Source: Calditrichales bacterium MX18-03 (GTDB lineage: Bacteria; Bacillota; Clostridia; Lutisporales; Lutisporaceae). From it: a stretch of DNA of 64,000 nt. The notes under the pieces are model-generated. The model saw only the letters and a list, made by a program, of their open reading frames with translations. It did not search any database and was not told the DNA's origin. Shown in pieces: positions 26,211 to 34,588 of the stretch; within the stretch, counting starts at the first letter, position 1, and each line of letters opens with the position of its first letter. The position numbers and the translations under genes were made by a program. Where the stretch lies: NCBI GenBank assembly GCA_021083345.1, contig JAJGRE010000001.1, forward strand, positions 1,612,001-1,676,000, read 5' to 3'.

Positions 26211-27029
26211 CTACCTTAAATACTCGATTCTTTTCAGATCTTCCACCAGGCTTTCCCATATTTCAAAAGACTTTTTCATCGTCTCCTCTCTAACTCCCAG
26301 CCTAATGACATCCAAAAGGCGCATACCGCAAAGCCGTGGCACATTTGCGAAACAGGACAGCATTGGGACGCTCCTTTTTCTCCCGGGGAAATAGGCCTTG
26401 TTCAGGGCAAAAACTGCCTTTAAGTAATGCTCAAGTGCAGAGTCCACAGCTGAATGGAATAAGAAAACATCTCTCTGCTTAACCGCCAGCTCCAGATCTT
26501 CCTTATCGTCAAGCTGCCTCATATGGTAGTAATAGCTTGTGACAGCCAAAGAATTAGGATAAACCGCCACAATCTCTTTAAAGTTTCTCAGAAAGCCGTT
26601 GGCATCATATAGGACAATCATATCCCGAATGGCAGCACAGCGTCCTGTTGCGAAAGGGTGTCCCTCAGCTTCCGTTCTTCTGCAGCTTACTATATCCGCC
26701 AATCCAGTAAACTCATCTTCTAGTATAAGGTAATTCAGCCATACGTCCCTTCCGGACAGCAGCACACAATCTCTGACTCCGGAGCTATTGGTTTTAAAGG
26801 CTTTCAAAGCCCTTACCTCCTGTACCCCACCCGACGCATACAACTGACTTCGCTCTGTCACCGGGGGAATCTCTATGCAGTATAAGAACAGTTCAATCTC
26901 ATCCCACATATACATTTCAAAGGATGCTTCGCGACACAACCCGATAGCCCTTACCGTCTCACACTGTACTATTATGTTTATCAGCTCATAAAGCTCTCTC
27001 TTCATCGTTTCCTGCATTTTACCACCCAT
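26211..27029 (-). CDS. DUF4037-type nucleotidyltransferase-like protein
   Basis: About 272 residues, soluble. The C-terminal half has the pattern of the DUF4037 family: AAIRDMIVLYDANGFLRNF, then LELAVKQRDVFLFHSAVDSALEHYLKAVFALNKAYFPGRKR. The N-terminal NTase core lacks a clear GSxxxGxxxxxSDxD active site, so it may be catalytically inactive. First gene of the operon with the cytosolic MCP and STAS-like protein. Start uncertain (ATG at 27029 or 27017). Its promoter region carries a perfect hairpin palindrome. Confidence 0.6.
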   Translation of the reverse strand: MGGKMQETMKRELYELINIIVQCETVRAIGLCREASFEMYMWDEIELFLYCIEIPPVTERSQLYASGGVQEVRALKAFKTNSSGVRDCVLLSGRDVWLNYLILEDEFTGLADIVSCRRTEAEGHPFATGRCAAIRDMIVLYDANGFLRNFKEIVAVYPNSLAVTSYYYHMRQLDDKEDLELAVKQRDVFLFHSAVDSALEHYLKAVFALNKAYFPGRKRSVPMLSCFANVPRLCGMRLLDVIRLGVREETMKKSFEIWESLVEDLKRIEYLR

Positions 27030-27080
27030 GACATTTTTTAATTCTCTACTACTGTTATACAACATAATCAGACAAAATTT

Positions 27081-27100
27081 AACCACACATTGGTGTGGTT
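27081..27100. promoter_or_regulatory. Palindrome upstream of the NTase-MCP operon
   Basis: AACCACAC-ATTG-GTGTGGTT, a perfect 8-bp inverted repeat with no T-run on either side, about 50 bases upstream of the first gene and just upstream of a weak minus-strand TTAAAT-17-TATAAC. More likely a protein-binding site than a terminator. Confidence 0.45.
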
Positions 27101-27184
27101 GTTAGCTGAAGCCCCACCATTTATAATGGTTATATCTGCCAACGCATCCCTTATACCCAAATAAGGTTTTTATGCCGTCAAAGC

Positions 27185-27225
27185 ATGTTGACACTGTAAA
27201 CATTTCGAGTTATAATTAAATCAGA
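27185..27225 (+). promoter_or_regulatory. Promoter of the LuxR-type gene overlapping a TetR operator
   Basis: TTGACA (27188-27193), 17-base spacer, TATAAT (27211-27216). The 19-mer ATGTTGACACTGTAAACAT (27185-27203) covering the -35 box is the reverse complement of the operator at 23937-23955 except for one base. This predicts that the TetR protein encoded at 24009 also represses this gene. Confidence 0.78.
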
Positions 27226-27301
27226 ATGCAAGACAGTTCAATGCGGTCTTGCAAATACCCAAAGAATGAACTGCATATCCCTAAGAAAGAGTTGATTGAA
27301 A

Positions 27302-29986
27302 ATGACGACATGCTCAATCTATGCTTCCAAGCTGTGTCCTCCTCCATTGAAAGCCAGGATGATACCGCGAAACAGAATCTACCGGAAATTGAATGCCGGC
27401 ATTCAGGACAATCGCAACCTTACAATCGTATGCTCACCTGCAGGTTATGGCAAAACAACCGCCGTAGCCGGATGGCTGAAGCAAATGGATGCACGCGGCT
27501 GCTGGCTTTCCCTGGACAGCAACGATAACGATCCTGAGCGGTTTATTGCCTATCTGCTTGCCGGACTGAAGATGGTGCATAACGGTGTCGTTTACCCTGT
27601 CCAGAACATGGGTGAGTGCTGTCACTCACAGGCTGCCGACGCTGTGACCGGCATGCTTATAAACCTTATCGAAGCGCTTCCGCCATTTTATCTGGTGCTT
27701 GATGATTATCATTCCATATATGCTTCTGCAGTGCACAGTATCATCCAATCCCTGATCCACTACCTGCCATCGAATCTTCATCTGATTATCATAACGCGGG
27801 AGTATCCGGATTTTCCTCTTCAGCGCAGAATCTTGTATGGTCAGATCAATGAAATCGATATGGAAGATCTCCGATTCTCATTTGAAGAAGTGTCCGACCT
27901 GATCAGCATGAATGAAGAGGGACTCATCCCGGCCAAAAGCCTAATACCGCTTTATGAACGGACCGAGGGCTGGGTAACGGGCATACACCTTGCCCTACTC
28001 CTCTTTGAGAAGAACAGACCGGCTGGCACAAAGGAGCTCGTCTCCTGCTTTGAAGGAAACAATCCGTTTTTTTGCGATTATCTCATACACGAGGTATTGG
28101 GAGGGCAAGCTTCAGAGATTTTCTACTTTATTTCCCGAACCGCCCAGCTTGACTGTTTCAACACCGTCCTTTGCAGTGATCTTCTCGGCATCAGCAACAG
28201 CAAGGAAATTTTGAATCGAATTGAAAGGAAAAATTTATTCTTGATACCGCTTGATGATAAGAAGGAATGGTTCCGCTACCATCGCCTTTTTTCTGAAGCC
28301 TTGCAATATACGTTGCCGGATGTCTCCAAAACAGAATTATACAAAAAGACTTCCGAGTGGTACTGTCGAAACGATGATATCCAGGAAGCCGTCAAATATG
28401 CTCTGAAGTCAAAGGATTTCAGATTTGCATGCCCCTTTATAGTCAGTGCCTGCCCCAAGATGCTGGCGCAGGGACGGCTTGATACCGTAAAGAACTGGCT
28501 TTCTTCCATACCCCACGAAATCATGAAAAAGTACCGCCATCTTCAGTTGATAAAGGCATGGTTATCGGCGGCAGATTGCAATGTTGATGAGGATACTTTC
28601 GCATTGCAATTGAGGAGACCAGGAATGGAAAGCTGCGGCAAAAGCTTTCTTAAAGCAAGCATTCTATGTCTGAAGGCACTGCAGTCGGTTCTTAAAATGG
28701 ATCCGGAAACGGCGGAGGCTCTGATTGGACAAGCAAGTAGCCTGATAAACGAGAACGATCGGTTTAATCTCATAAATGCCAAGCTGATCCTGGGCCATAT
28801 AAAAATGCTTGCAGGCAGCATCCCGGAATCCGTCAGCCTGTTCCGAGAAGCCTATGCTCTGTCAAGAAAGGACAAGAATACCTATCTGGCCGGCATTGCA
28901 TTGGCGTTCCTGGTCAGATCCCTGCATTTGCATGGCAAGAGAATGGATGCCGTACAGCTGTGTCAGAAGTACTTGCTTGATATACAACAACAAGGCGGCT
29001 CTCCAACTGGTGCCTGGTGCTCAATCCGCAGCTTGTATGCTTTTTTGCTGCTGGATGCCAACCAAGTGTCACAAGCTTCCGAAAACATCGAACTTGCTCT
29101 AACGCTTGCAGCCGACTGCCCCATCAGTCAAATGGAGGTCTATGACCTTCAGGCTCAATACCTCCGGATCCGGTTTGCAGCAGGAAAACTGGATGGTATG
29201 CATACTTTAGACAAACCCTTGTTTTCCCATTCTGTCATGGGTGATCACACCGGATTCCATGGCCCTTTTGATTCTTGCACCAGCTTGTATACAGCACAAG
29301 CGCGCATCTGTATTGCTCAAAACAATACGGAAGAAGCCGGCAGATGGATTGCCAAGCTGCATATCTCTCCCTATGACACTGACTATTATAAGAACATGGA
29401 TGGCTATATTACCCTGGCAAATTACCTCCTTGTATGCGGCCGTTATCAAGATACCCTTTTACTATTGAACGGGATGGAGGGTTGGCTGAAGGCTACTGAA
29501 CGTATGAGAAAACTGCTCGATGTGCTGATTATGAAAGCCGTCCTGTTCTTTAAAACAGGACGGTCCGAAATGTGCAGGGGCTTATTGTCCAGGGCATTGG
29601 AAATCGCAGCTCCCCAAGGCTTCATCAGATGCTTTCTTGAGTATGACAGGTGCATAATCAATGCAATACGCGAGCTGCACAATGTACATCCCGGTTTTGT
29701 TGACAGGCTGCTTGACTATGTTGCCGACGGAGACACGAAATCTGTTCGGAAATATGCCAGGCCCTCAGTTCCTGCCAAAAAAAACGTAATACCGGCTATA
29801 CTGAGTGAAAGGGAAACTGAAATCCTGATGTGTATTGCAAACGGCAAGTCAAACGAAGAAATGGCAAAGGAACTGTACATATCTAAGAACACCGTCAACT
29901 GGCACATCAAGAACATTTTCCTTAAGTTAAAGGTCAATAACCGGATTAAAGCAGTGACGACCGGCAAGGAAATGGGTTGTTTGTAG
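27302..29986 (+). CDS. MalT-like LuxR family transcriptional regulator (LAL type)
   Basis: About 894 residues. N-terminal STAND ATPase (Walker A CSPAGYGKTTAVAGWL near residue 48, Walker B PPFYLVLDDYHSIY), a central region of TPR-like helices (about 400-800) and a C-terminal LuxR HTH (LSERETEILMCIANGKSNEEMAKELYISKNTVNWHIKNI). MalT-type regulators oligomerise with ATP and inducer to activate transcription. Weak AAGAAAGAG precedes the ATG at 27302. Its promoter overlaps a TetR operator shared with the EFR1 operon. The 3' end overlaps the convergent EAL gene by 41 bases. Confidence 0.9.
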   Translation: MTTCSIYASKLCPPPLKARMIPRNRIYRKLNAGIQDNRNLTIVCSPAGYGKTTAVAGWLKQMDARGCWLSLDSNDNDPERFIAYLLAGLKMVHNGVVYPVQNMGECCHSQAADAVTGMLINLIEALPPFYLVLDDYHSIYASAVHSIIQSLIHYLPSNLHLIIITREYPDFPLQRRILYGQINEIDMEDLRFSFEEVSDLISMNEEGLIPAKSLIPLYERTEGWVTGIHLALLLFEKNRPAGTKELVSCFEGNNPFFCDYLIHEVLGGQASEIFYFISRTAQLDCFNTVLCSDLLGISNSKEILNRIERKNLFLIPLDDKKEWFRYHRLFSEALQYTLPDVSKTELYKKTSEWYCRNDDIQEAVKYALKSKDFRFACPFIVSACPKMLAQGRLDTVKNWLSSIPHEIMKKYRHLQLIKAWLSAADCNVDEDTFALQLRRPGMESCGKSFLKASILCLKALQSVLKMDPETAEALIGQASSLINENDRFNLINAKLILGHIKMLAGSIPESVSLFREAYALSRKDKNTYLAGIALAFLVRSLHLHGKRMDAVQLCQKYLLDIQQQGGSPTGAWCSIRSLYAFLLLDANQVSQASENIELALTLAADCPISQMEVYDLQAQYLRIRFAAGKLDGMHTLDKPLFSHSVMGDHTGFHGPFDSCTSLYTAQARICIAQNNTEEAGRWIAKLHISPYDTDYYKNMDGYITLANYLLVCGRYQDTLLLLNGMEGWLKATERMRKLLDVLIMKAVLFFKTGRSEMCRGLLSRALEIAAPQGFIRCFLEYDRCIINAIRELHNVHPGFVDRLLDYVADGDTKSVRKYARPSVPAKKNVIPAILSERETEILMCIANGKSNEEMAKELYISKNTVNWHIKNIFLKLKVNNRIKAVTTGKEMGCL

Positions 29987-31292
29987 GCATGTGCCTGCCT
30001 GCCAGCATTTTCGTCGCTATTTCTGATGATACAGGCTTGCTATAGAAATAACCTTGGAAGCAGTCGCACCCGAACTCTCTGAGTGTTTCACACTGTTCCT
30101 TGGTCTCAACCCCCTCAGCAATGACTTTTTTATCCAACTCATGTGCAGCACGTATGATTGCTGAGATGATTACCTTTCTCTTTCTATTATTGGGCAAAGC
30201 TGCAACATAGGATTTGTCGATCTTTATCAGATCGATATTTAAATTAGTAACATAATTCAGTGATGAATAACCCGTGCCAAAATCATCAATCGATATCTCC
30301 ACGCCCATACGCCTGAGGATATCCAGCATACGGTGCGCTTCGTCCATATTGCTGATCAGTGCGCTCTCTGTCAGCTCCAGCTCCAGAAAGCTTGGATTGA
30401 GGTTCCAGCTTTCCAGTCTCTTTTTTACTTTGCTGCACAATTTCGAATCCTTGAGCTGGTTTGCCGATACGTTCACAGAAATGCTTACATCGTTGTAACC
30501 CTGGTTATGCCATGCCTTGCACTGTCTTATGGATTGGTCCAGCACCCAATCCCCTATCGGGACTATGTCATTGCTTTTTTCTGCCATGGGAATAAAGCAA
30601 GCTGGTGAAACCATCCCGTACTTTCTGTGATTCCACCTCAACAAAGCTTCAAATCCGACAATACGGTTGTGCTTCAATTCAACAATGGGTTGATAGTTCA
30701 TCTGCATTTCATTCCGCATGATGGCATAGCCGATGTCCTTGTAAACCTCATAGTACCGGCTGCCGTCATACTCAAAGCAGCTGGTATCCTCTTTCGCACA
30801 GATTCTATAATTGTCTCCACCGGCCGCCTTTGCTTTTTCAAGCAAGATATCAAGCTTTGTGAGCAGCGTATTGACATTATCTCCATCCTTCGGATATTGG
30901 CATACACCGGCACAAGCACTGATGCAGAGTTTATACCGTCCAATGCTTATCGGCATTCTTATTTCCCTTAGCAGGCTATGTGCAAGCTCCCTAAGCTCCT
31001 GACCGGAGGAAATCCTTTTTATTGCCAAGAATGTATCACCTGCCATGCGGAAAAGGCATGCGTCTGCTCCCGCAACATGTTTGGACCTTTCTGCCATTTC
31101 CGCCAATACCCGGTCGCCGTTCTTGAATCCCAAGGCATGGTTGATCAATCTGAATTTGTCGATATCGACAAGTACGAATGCAAACTTGTCAGCCGGATTC
31201 CTTTCCTGGCACAGGCTCTCGAACCATTCGAAAAATCCGCTTCTGTCCGGCATACCGGATAAATACGCAGCAAAATCACAGTCATACATAGT
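29946..31292 (-). CDS. Degenerate GGDEF plus EAL domain protein (c-di-GMP phosphodiesterase)
   Basis: 448 residues, no membrane helix. The GGDEF domain (about 10-165) is degenerate at the active site: FRMAGDTFLAI in place of GG(D/E)EF, so it should not make c-di-GMP. The EAL domain (about 185-435) keeps the catalytic signatures EALLRW, NVSANQL, ELTES, DDFGTGYSSL, KIDKSYV, EGVET and QGYF, indicating active c-di-GMP hydrolysis to pGpG. ATG at 31292 follows GGAGAGTGGTG. Convergent with the LuxR-type gene. Confidence 0.9.
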   Translation of the reverse strand, partial: TMYDCDFAAYLSGMPDRSGFFEWFESLCQERNPADKFAFVLVDIDKFRLINHALGFKNGDRVLAEMAERSKHVAGADACLFRMAGDTFLAIKRISSGQELRELAHSLLREIRMPISIGRYKLCISACAGVCQYPKDGDNVNTLLTKLDILLEKAKAAGGDNYRICAKEDTSCFEYDGSRYYEVYKDIGYAIMRNEMQMNYQPIVELKHNRIVGFEALLRWNHRKYGMVSPACFIPMAEKSNDIVPIGDWVLDQSIRQCKAWHNQGYNDVSISVNVSANQLKDSKLCSKVKKRLESWNLNPSFLELELTESALISNMDEAHRMLDILRRMGVEISIDDFGTGYSSLNYVTNLNIDLIKIDKSYVAALPNNRKRKVIISAIIRAAHELDKKVIAEGVETKEQCETLREFGCDCFQGYFYSKPVSSEIATKMLAGRHMPTNNPFPCRSSLL

Positions 31293-31531
31293 CACCACTC
31301 TCCATTGCAAAAATAAATGTTTTTTCTGAGCAGTATTACCTATTCGCCCTATTGCTTTGTCCGTTTGGCCCGCACATATCGGCATATTTCTACAGAATAT
31401 TTCATCTATTCTAATATTATATATACTGCAAGCATAAGGTATTTGTAACTACCCTTTTGGAGTGTCGTAAGCTCGCTACCCGTCAATTCAGGTGGGTTCC
31501 ATAGGTCTTCATACCCAGGGCTAATGAAAAG

Positions 31532-31560
31532 TTGATTTTCCAGTCCTACTGCTATATAGT
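31532..31560 (+). promoter_or_regulatory. Sigma-A promoter of the leucine-carboxyl-methyltransferase-type gene
   Basis: TTGATT (31532-31537), 17-base spacer, TATAGT (31555-31560), 50 bases before the ATG at 31610. Nothing else was seen in the 31293-31531 gap. Confidence 0.6.
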
Positions 31561-31609
31561 CAAATTGAGGCAATCCTCAAAGTATCTGCACAGTATTAAG
31601 GAGGTACAC

Positions 31610-32428
31610 ATGGAAAAAGTCATTTTGTCAAAAGAAAAGGAGACGCTTCTGATCCCCTTGTACGGCAAAGCAATGGAGAACCGGAAAAAGACTCCGATTC
31701 TGAAAGATGTCAAAGCCGAGGAAATCGTAAGCAGGATTGAATACGACTTCCGCGCTTTAAGAATACCGGAAAAAACCAATCTGATGATGTGCCTCAGGGC
31801 TAAACTGATAGACAACTTTGTCAGGGAGTTTTTATCCGGCAAGTCCGGTAATGTGGCTTTACACCTGGGCTGCGGGCTGGACAGCCGGTACAATAGAATT
31901 GAAAACCCCCATGTTGACTGGTATGACGTGGACTTCAGCGAGGTAATAGATATACGGAAGCACTTTTATAAAGAAACTGACCACTATCATTTGATTGGAT
32001 CCTCTGTCACAGAAGCGGAATGGCTGAAAAAAATACCGCAGTCGCCAAAGCATGCCCTAGTGATCGCGGAAGGCTTGCTCATGTACCTGACAGAGGATGA
32101 TATCCGGACGCTGCTTGGACGCCTCAGTGACCGGCTCGGCACCTGCACGCTGGTTTTCGATGCATTCAGCAGCTATGCTGCAAGAAAGGTCAGGAATCAC
32201 CCTTCGATCAAAAAAACCGGAGCCGCCATCCATTGGGGAATTGATGATCCGGTGGATATGGAAAAATGGGGGGTTGGCCTTCGCTTTATTGGGGAAAAGT
32301 ATTTTACTGCCAATGAAGAGATCCCAAATCTCATTACCGGTGCCAGGATCCTATTCAGAATAGCCAATCTTTTCCCGGCTGCAAAAAAAGCGCAGCGGAT
32401 TCTGGTTTATGAAATGGATAAGCGTTAA
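31610..32428 (+). CDS. Class I SAM methyltransferase (LCM/TcmP family)
   Basis: 272 residues of the leucine carboxyl methyltransferase family (PPM1/TcmP/OmtA group). Markers are NVALHLGCGLDSRYNRI (SAM site), the family motif WYDVDFSEVIDIRKHFY, and ALVIAEGLLMYLTEDDIR; C-terminal GLRFIGEKYF. Members O-methylate carboxyls or hydroxyls of small molecules or peptides. ATG at 31610 follows AAGGAGGTACAC. Single-gene unit with its own promoter and terminator. Confidence 0.88.
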   Translation: MEKVILSKEKETLLIPLYGKAMENRKKTPILKDVKAEEIVSRIEYDFRALRIPEKTNLMMCLRAKLIDNFVREFLSGKSGNVALHLGCGLDSRYNRIENPHVDWYDVDFSEVIDIRKHFYKETDHYHLIGSSVTEAEWLKKIPQSPKHALVIAEGLLMYLTEDDIRTLLGRLSDRLGTCTLVFDAFSSYAARKVRNHPSIKKTGAAIHWGIDDPVDMEKWGVGLRFIGEKYFTANEEIPNLITGARILFRIANLFPAAKKAQRILVYEMDKR

Positions 32429-32457
32429 AAGCTCGGCTGGAAACAGTCGGGCTTTTT
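32427..32457 (+). terminator. Terminator of the methyltransferase gene
   Basis: AAAGCTCGGCTG-GAAA-CAGTCGGGCTTTTTT: stem with GAAA loop and T-run directly after the stop codon. Confidence 0.85.
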
Positions 32458-32479
32458 TATGTTTTTTGTTACAGGATAC

Positions 32480-32508
32480 TTGAAATTTCATAGTCAATGT
32501 ATTATAAT
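32480..32508 (+). promoter_or_regulatory. Sigma-A promoter of the DUF2087 gene
   Basis: TTGAAA (32480-32485), 17-base spacer, TATAAT (32503-32508), 41 bases before the ATG. Confidence 0.65.
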
Positions 32509-32548
32509 GTCTATTATAAACTAAACATATTTAAGGAGTGTCTATATT

Positions 32549-32869
32549 ATGAAGATCCCCGAATTAAATTCAATGACAACAGCAGCTCCGCCTGACAGCC
32601 AGAACGGCGAAGATGAGAAAATCGTTAAAAGGTACTTTACCGAAGGCTCGTCTGGTGCACTAAACGCCTTCCCCGTCAGGGAAAGGAATAAACTGCCTGT
32701 CCTCCGCGAGATTCTAAAGCGGTTTCAACGAGGACAGCTTTACACAGAGAAGGAAGTCAACCAGATCCTGATGCCCATTTATGACGACTACTTCCTGCTG
32801 AGACGGTCACTGGTCGATTATAAGCTAATAGAACGCAAAAGGGATGGGAGCCAATACTGGGTGAAATAG
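32549..32869 (+). CDS. DUF2087 domain protein
   Basis: 106 residues. Residues 28-105 match DUF2087, a winged-helix-like family: VKRYFTEGSSGALNAFPVRERNKLPVLREILKRF, YTEKEVNQIL, DDYFLLRRSLVDYKLIERKRDGSQYW. Often fused to regulators, here free-standing, so it may bind DNA or a partner. ATG follows AAGGAGTG. Flanked by its own promoter and a strong hairpin. Confidence 0.85.
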   Translation: MKIPELNSMTTAAPPDSQNGEDEKIVKRYFTEGSSGALNAFPVRERNKLPVLREILKRFQRGQLYTEKEVNQILMPIYDDYFLLRRSLVDYKLIERKRDGSQYWVK

Positions 32870-32908
32870 AAATGGATCAGCGGCATAAAGTACGCCGCTG
32901 ATCCATTT
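32870..32908. terminator. Shared terminator hairpin between convergent genes
   Basis: Perfect 15-bp inverted repeat AAATGGATCAGCGGC / GCCGCTGATCCATTT with a 9-base loop, starting at the DUF2087 stop and ending 9 bases from the alcohol dehydrogenase stop. Confidence 0.75.
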
Positions 32909-32916
32909 CGGTTTTA

Positions 32917-34074
32917 TCAAAACGCTTTTTTGAATACTTCCAGATATTCTGCCTTACCCATGGGGCGGGGATTGCTGCCGGTGGACAGATTTGCCTCGGA
33001 CATCTCCGCCAGCTTCTCGAAATCCGCTTCCTTAACGCCGATCTGCTTCAAGCTTGGCAGCTTGAGGTCTGCAACCATTTGCTTGACCATGCCGACCGCC
33101 TCTTCTGCAGCCTTTCTTTCATCACGTTCCATTGAACCCATTGCTCTTGCCACTCTTGCATAGCGGGCTGCAGCATGATCCAGACTGTATTCCATGACGT
33201 GAGGCAAAATAATAGAATTGCACACGCCATGGGGCGCATCATATATTCCGCCCAGCGCTTCTGCCATACAATGAACAGAAGCAACATCAGAATGGCTGAA
33301 CGCAATACCTGCCAGCATGCTTCCCATCAGCATGGCTGATCTGGCTTTGATGTCTGTTCCGTTGAAATAGGCTTCCCGGATGCTGCCGGCGATCAGCTCA
33401 ATGGCATACAACGCACAAGCGTCCGCAACAGGCTCGGATACGGTAGCCGAGTAAGCTTCGATGGCGTGGGTCAGCGCATCGATTCCGGTAGAAGCCGTTA
33501 TGCCCGGCGGTAGTGTAACGGTAAGCTGGGGATCCAGCAGCGCAACCTTTGGGGCGATATGCACGCTCCGCATGGACATTTTAAAGCTCTTTTCAGAATC
33601 CGTAATAACCGACGAGAAAGTCACTTCACTTCCTGTTCCGGCAGTGGTCGGAATGACGATGAAGGGCTGTACCGGACCCGGAACCTTGTTTTTGCCCATA
33701 TAGTCCTTGACACTTCCACCATAGCTGATAAGCGCAGAAGCGCATTTGGCCGCATCAATGGGACTTCCTCCGCCTACGGCGATGATGCCATCGGTCTTTC
33801 CTTCTGCTGCCGCTTTGGCAGCATTCTCTGCATTGTAATCCTTTGGATTGGGCTCAACAGCGTCAAATACAACATAGGTAAAGCCCTCCTGTTCCAGCAA
33901 AGCCGTAATCTTCCCCAGCAGCCCCGACTTGACGATCCCCGGATCTGTTACGATCAAAGGCCGGGTGACGTTCATTTCGCGCAGCTCCTGTGCCAGCCCG
34001 GCAACTGAACCGATACCGTATTCGATTCTGGTGGGCAGAATGAATGAGAAGCTATCCATCAGGTTGGTATTCAT
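32917..34074 (-). CDS. Iron-containing alcohol dehydrogenase
   Basis: 385-residue group III (Fe-dependent) alcohol dehydrogenase, NAD(P)H-linked. Nucleotide-binding GGGSPIDAAKCAS near residue 95; metal-binding segments DALTHAIEAYSA, HCMAEALGGIYDAPHG and HGVCNSIILPHVMEY provide the Asp/His ligands. Substrate is not predictable; in this anaerobe it may interconvert alcohols and aldehydes feeding the AOR. ATG at 34074 with GAGGAGGG upstream; the longer reading frame has no ribosome site. Confidence 0.93.
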   Translation of the reverse strand: MNTNLMDSFSFILPTRIEYGIGSVAGLAQELREMNVTRPLIVTDPGIVKSGLLGKITALLEQEGFTYVVFDAVEPNPKDYNAENAAKAAAEGKTDGIIAVGGGSPIDAAKCASALISYGGSVKDYMGKNKVPGPVQPFIVIPTTAGTGSEVTFSSVITDSEKSFKMSMRSVHIAPKVALLDPQLTVTLPPGITASTGIDALTHAIEAYSATVSEPVADACALYAIELIAGSIREAYFNGTDIKARSAMLMGSMLAGIAFSHSDVASVHCMAEALGGIYDAPHGVCNSIILPHVMEYSLDHAAARYARVARAMGSMERDERKAAEEAVGMVKQMVADLKLPSLKQIGVKEADFEKLAEMSEANLSTGSNPRPMGKAEYLEVFKKAF

Positions 34075-34237
34075 CGTTTCCCTCCTCGCATATCCGTTCG
34101 GATAGATTTGATTTATGGACAGAACCCCTTTGTAAAATAATCGTATCATATCAATTTTATTCCATAATCCGCTGCATGACAAGCCAAATACGTGGCAGTT
34201 TTCTTGGTAAGAATTTCGAAGCAGTCAAAAATATTGC

Positions 34238-34266
34238 TTGACAGATTCCCTCAATGGGTGTAAGAT
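34238..34266 (+). promoter_or_regulatory. Sigma-A promoter of aspS-gatCAB
   Basis: TTGACA (34238-34243), 17-base spacer, TAAGAT (34261-34266), immediately upstream of the T-box leader. Confidence 0.75.
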
Positions 34267-34289
34267 TAACAACAATAATCCAATATGCT

Positions 34290-34557
34290 TGAATCGATGA
34301 CGAGGAGAGTAAGTACAACGCAGATTTTCAGCGAGCCGGGAATGGTGTAAGCCCGACATGATGCCTGTATTGAAGAACGCCTCCGAGATGTTAACCGAAT
34401 GCAAGAGCGAGTAGGCTTAACCGGCTGTCAACCGATAAAATGACTAGGTATCAACGGCATCACGCTGTTCGTACCGATATGAGTGAGCAGTCGCTAATTA
34501 GGGTGGCACCGCGGATGATTCCGTTCCTATACGTCAGTATAAGAACGGTTTTTTTAT
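34290..34557 (+). promoter_or_regulatory. T-box riboswitch (probable tRNA-Asn specifier)
   Basis: Tandem Stem I features (AGCGAGCCGGGAATGGTG...GCCCG apical region), a specifier region GAAGAACGCC, the 14-base T-box GGGTGGCACCGCGG at 34501-34514, and a terminator CCGTTC...GAACGG followed by seven Ts (34521-34555). The candidate specifier is AAC (34376-34378), i.e. tRNA-Asn. The T-box base after TGG is C, expected for a tRNA with discriminator G, as in tRNA-Asn. Uncharged tRNA would favour the antiterminator and expression of aspS-gatCAB. Confidence 0.9.
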
Positions 34558-34588
34558 TTTTGTAATTAAGATTTAAGGAGGAATCGAA

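Noticed and set aside
27081-27100. Intrinsic terminator at the AACCACAC/GTGTGGTT palindrome
   Set aside because: No T-run on either strand and it lies in a divergent promoter region, so an operator is more likely.
27226-27528. 100-residue frame starting at the TSS of the LuxR-type gene
   Set aside because: Overlaps the LuxR-type reading frame, which has conserved family residues from its start; the short frame has no ribosome site or family.
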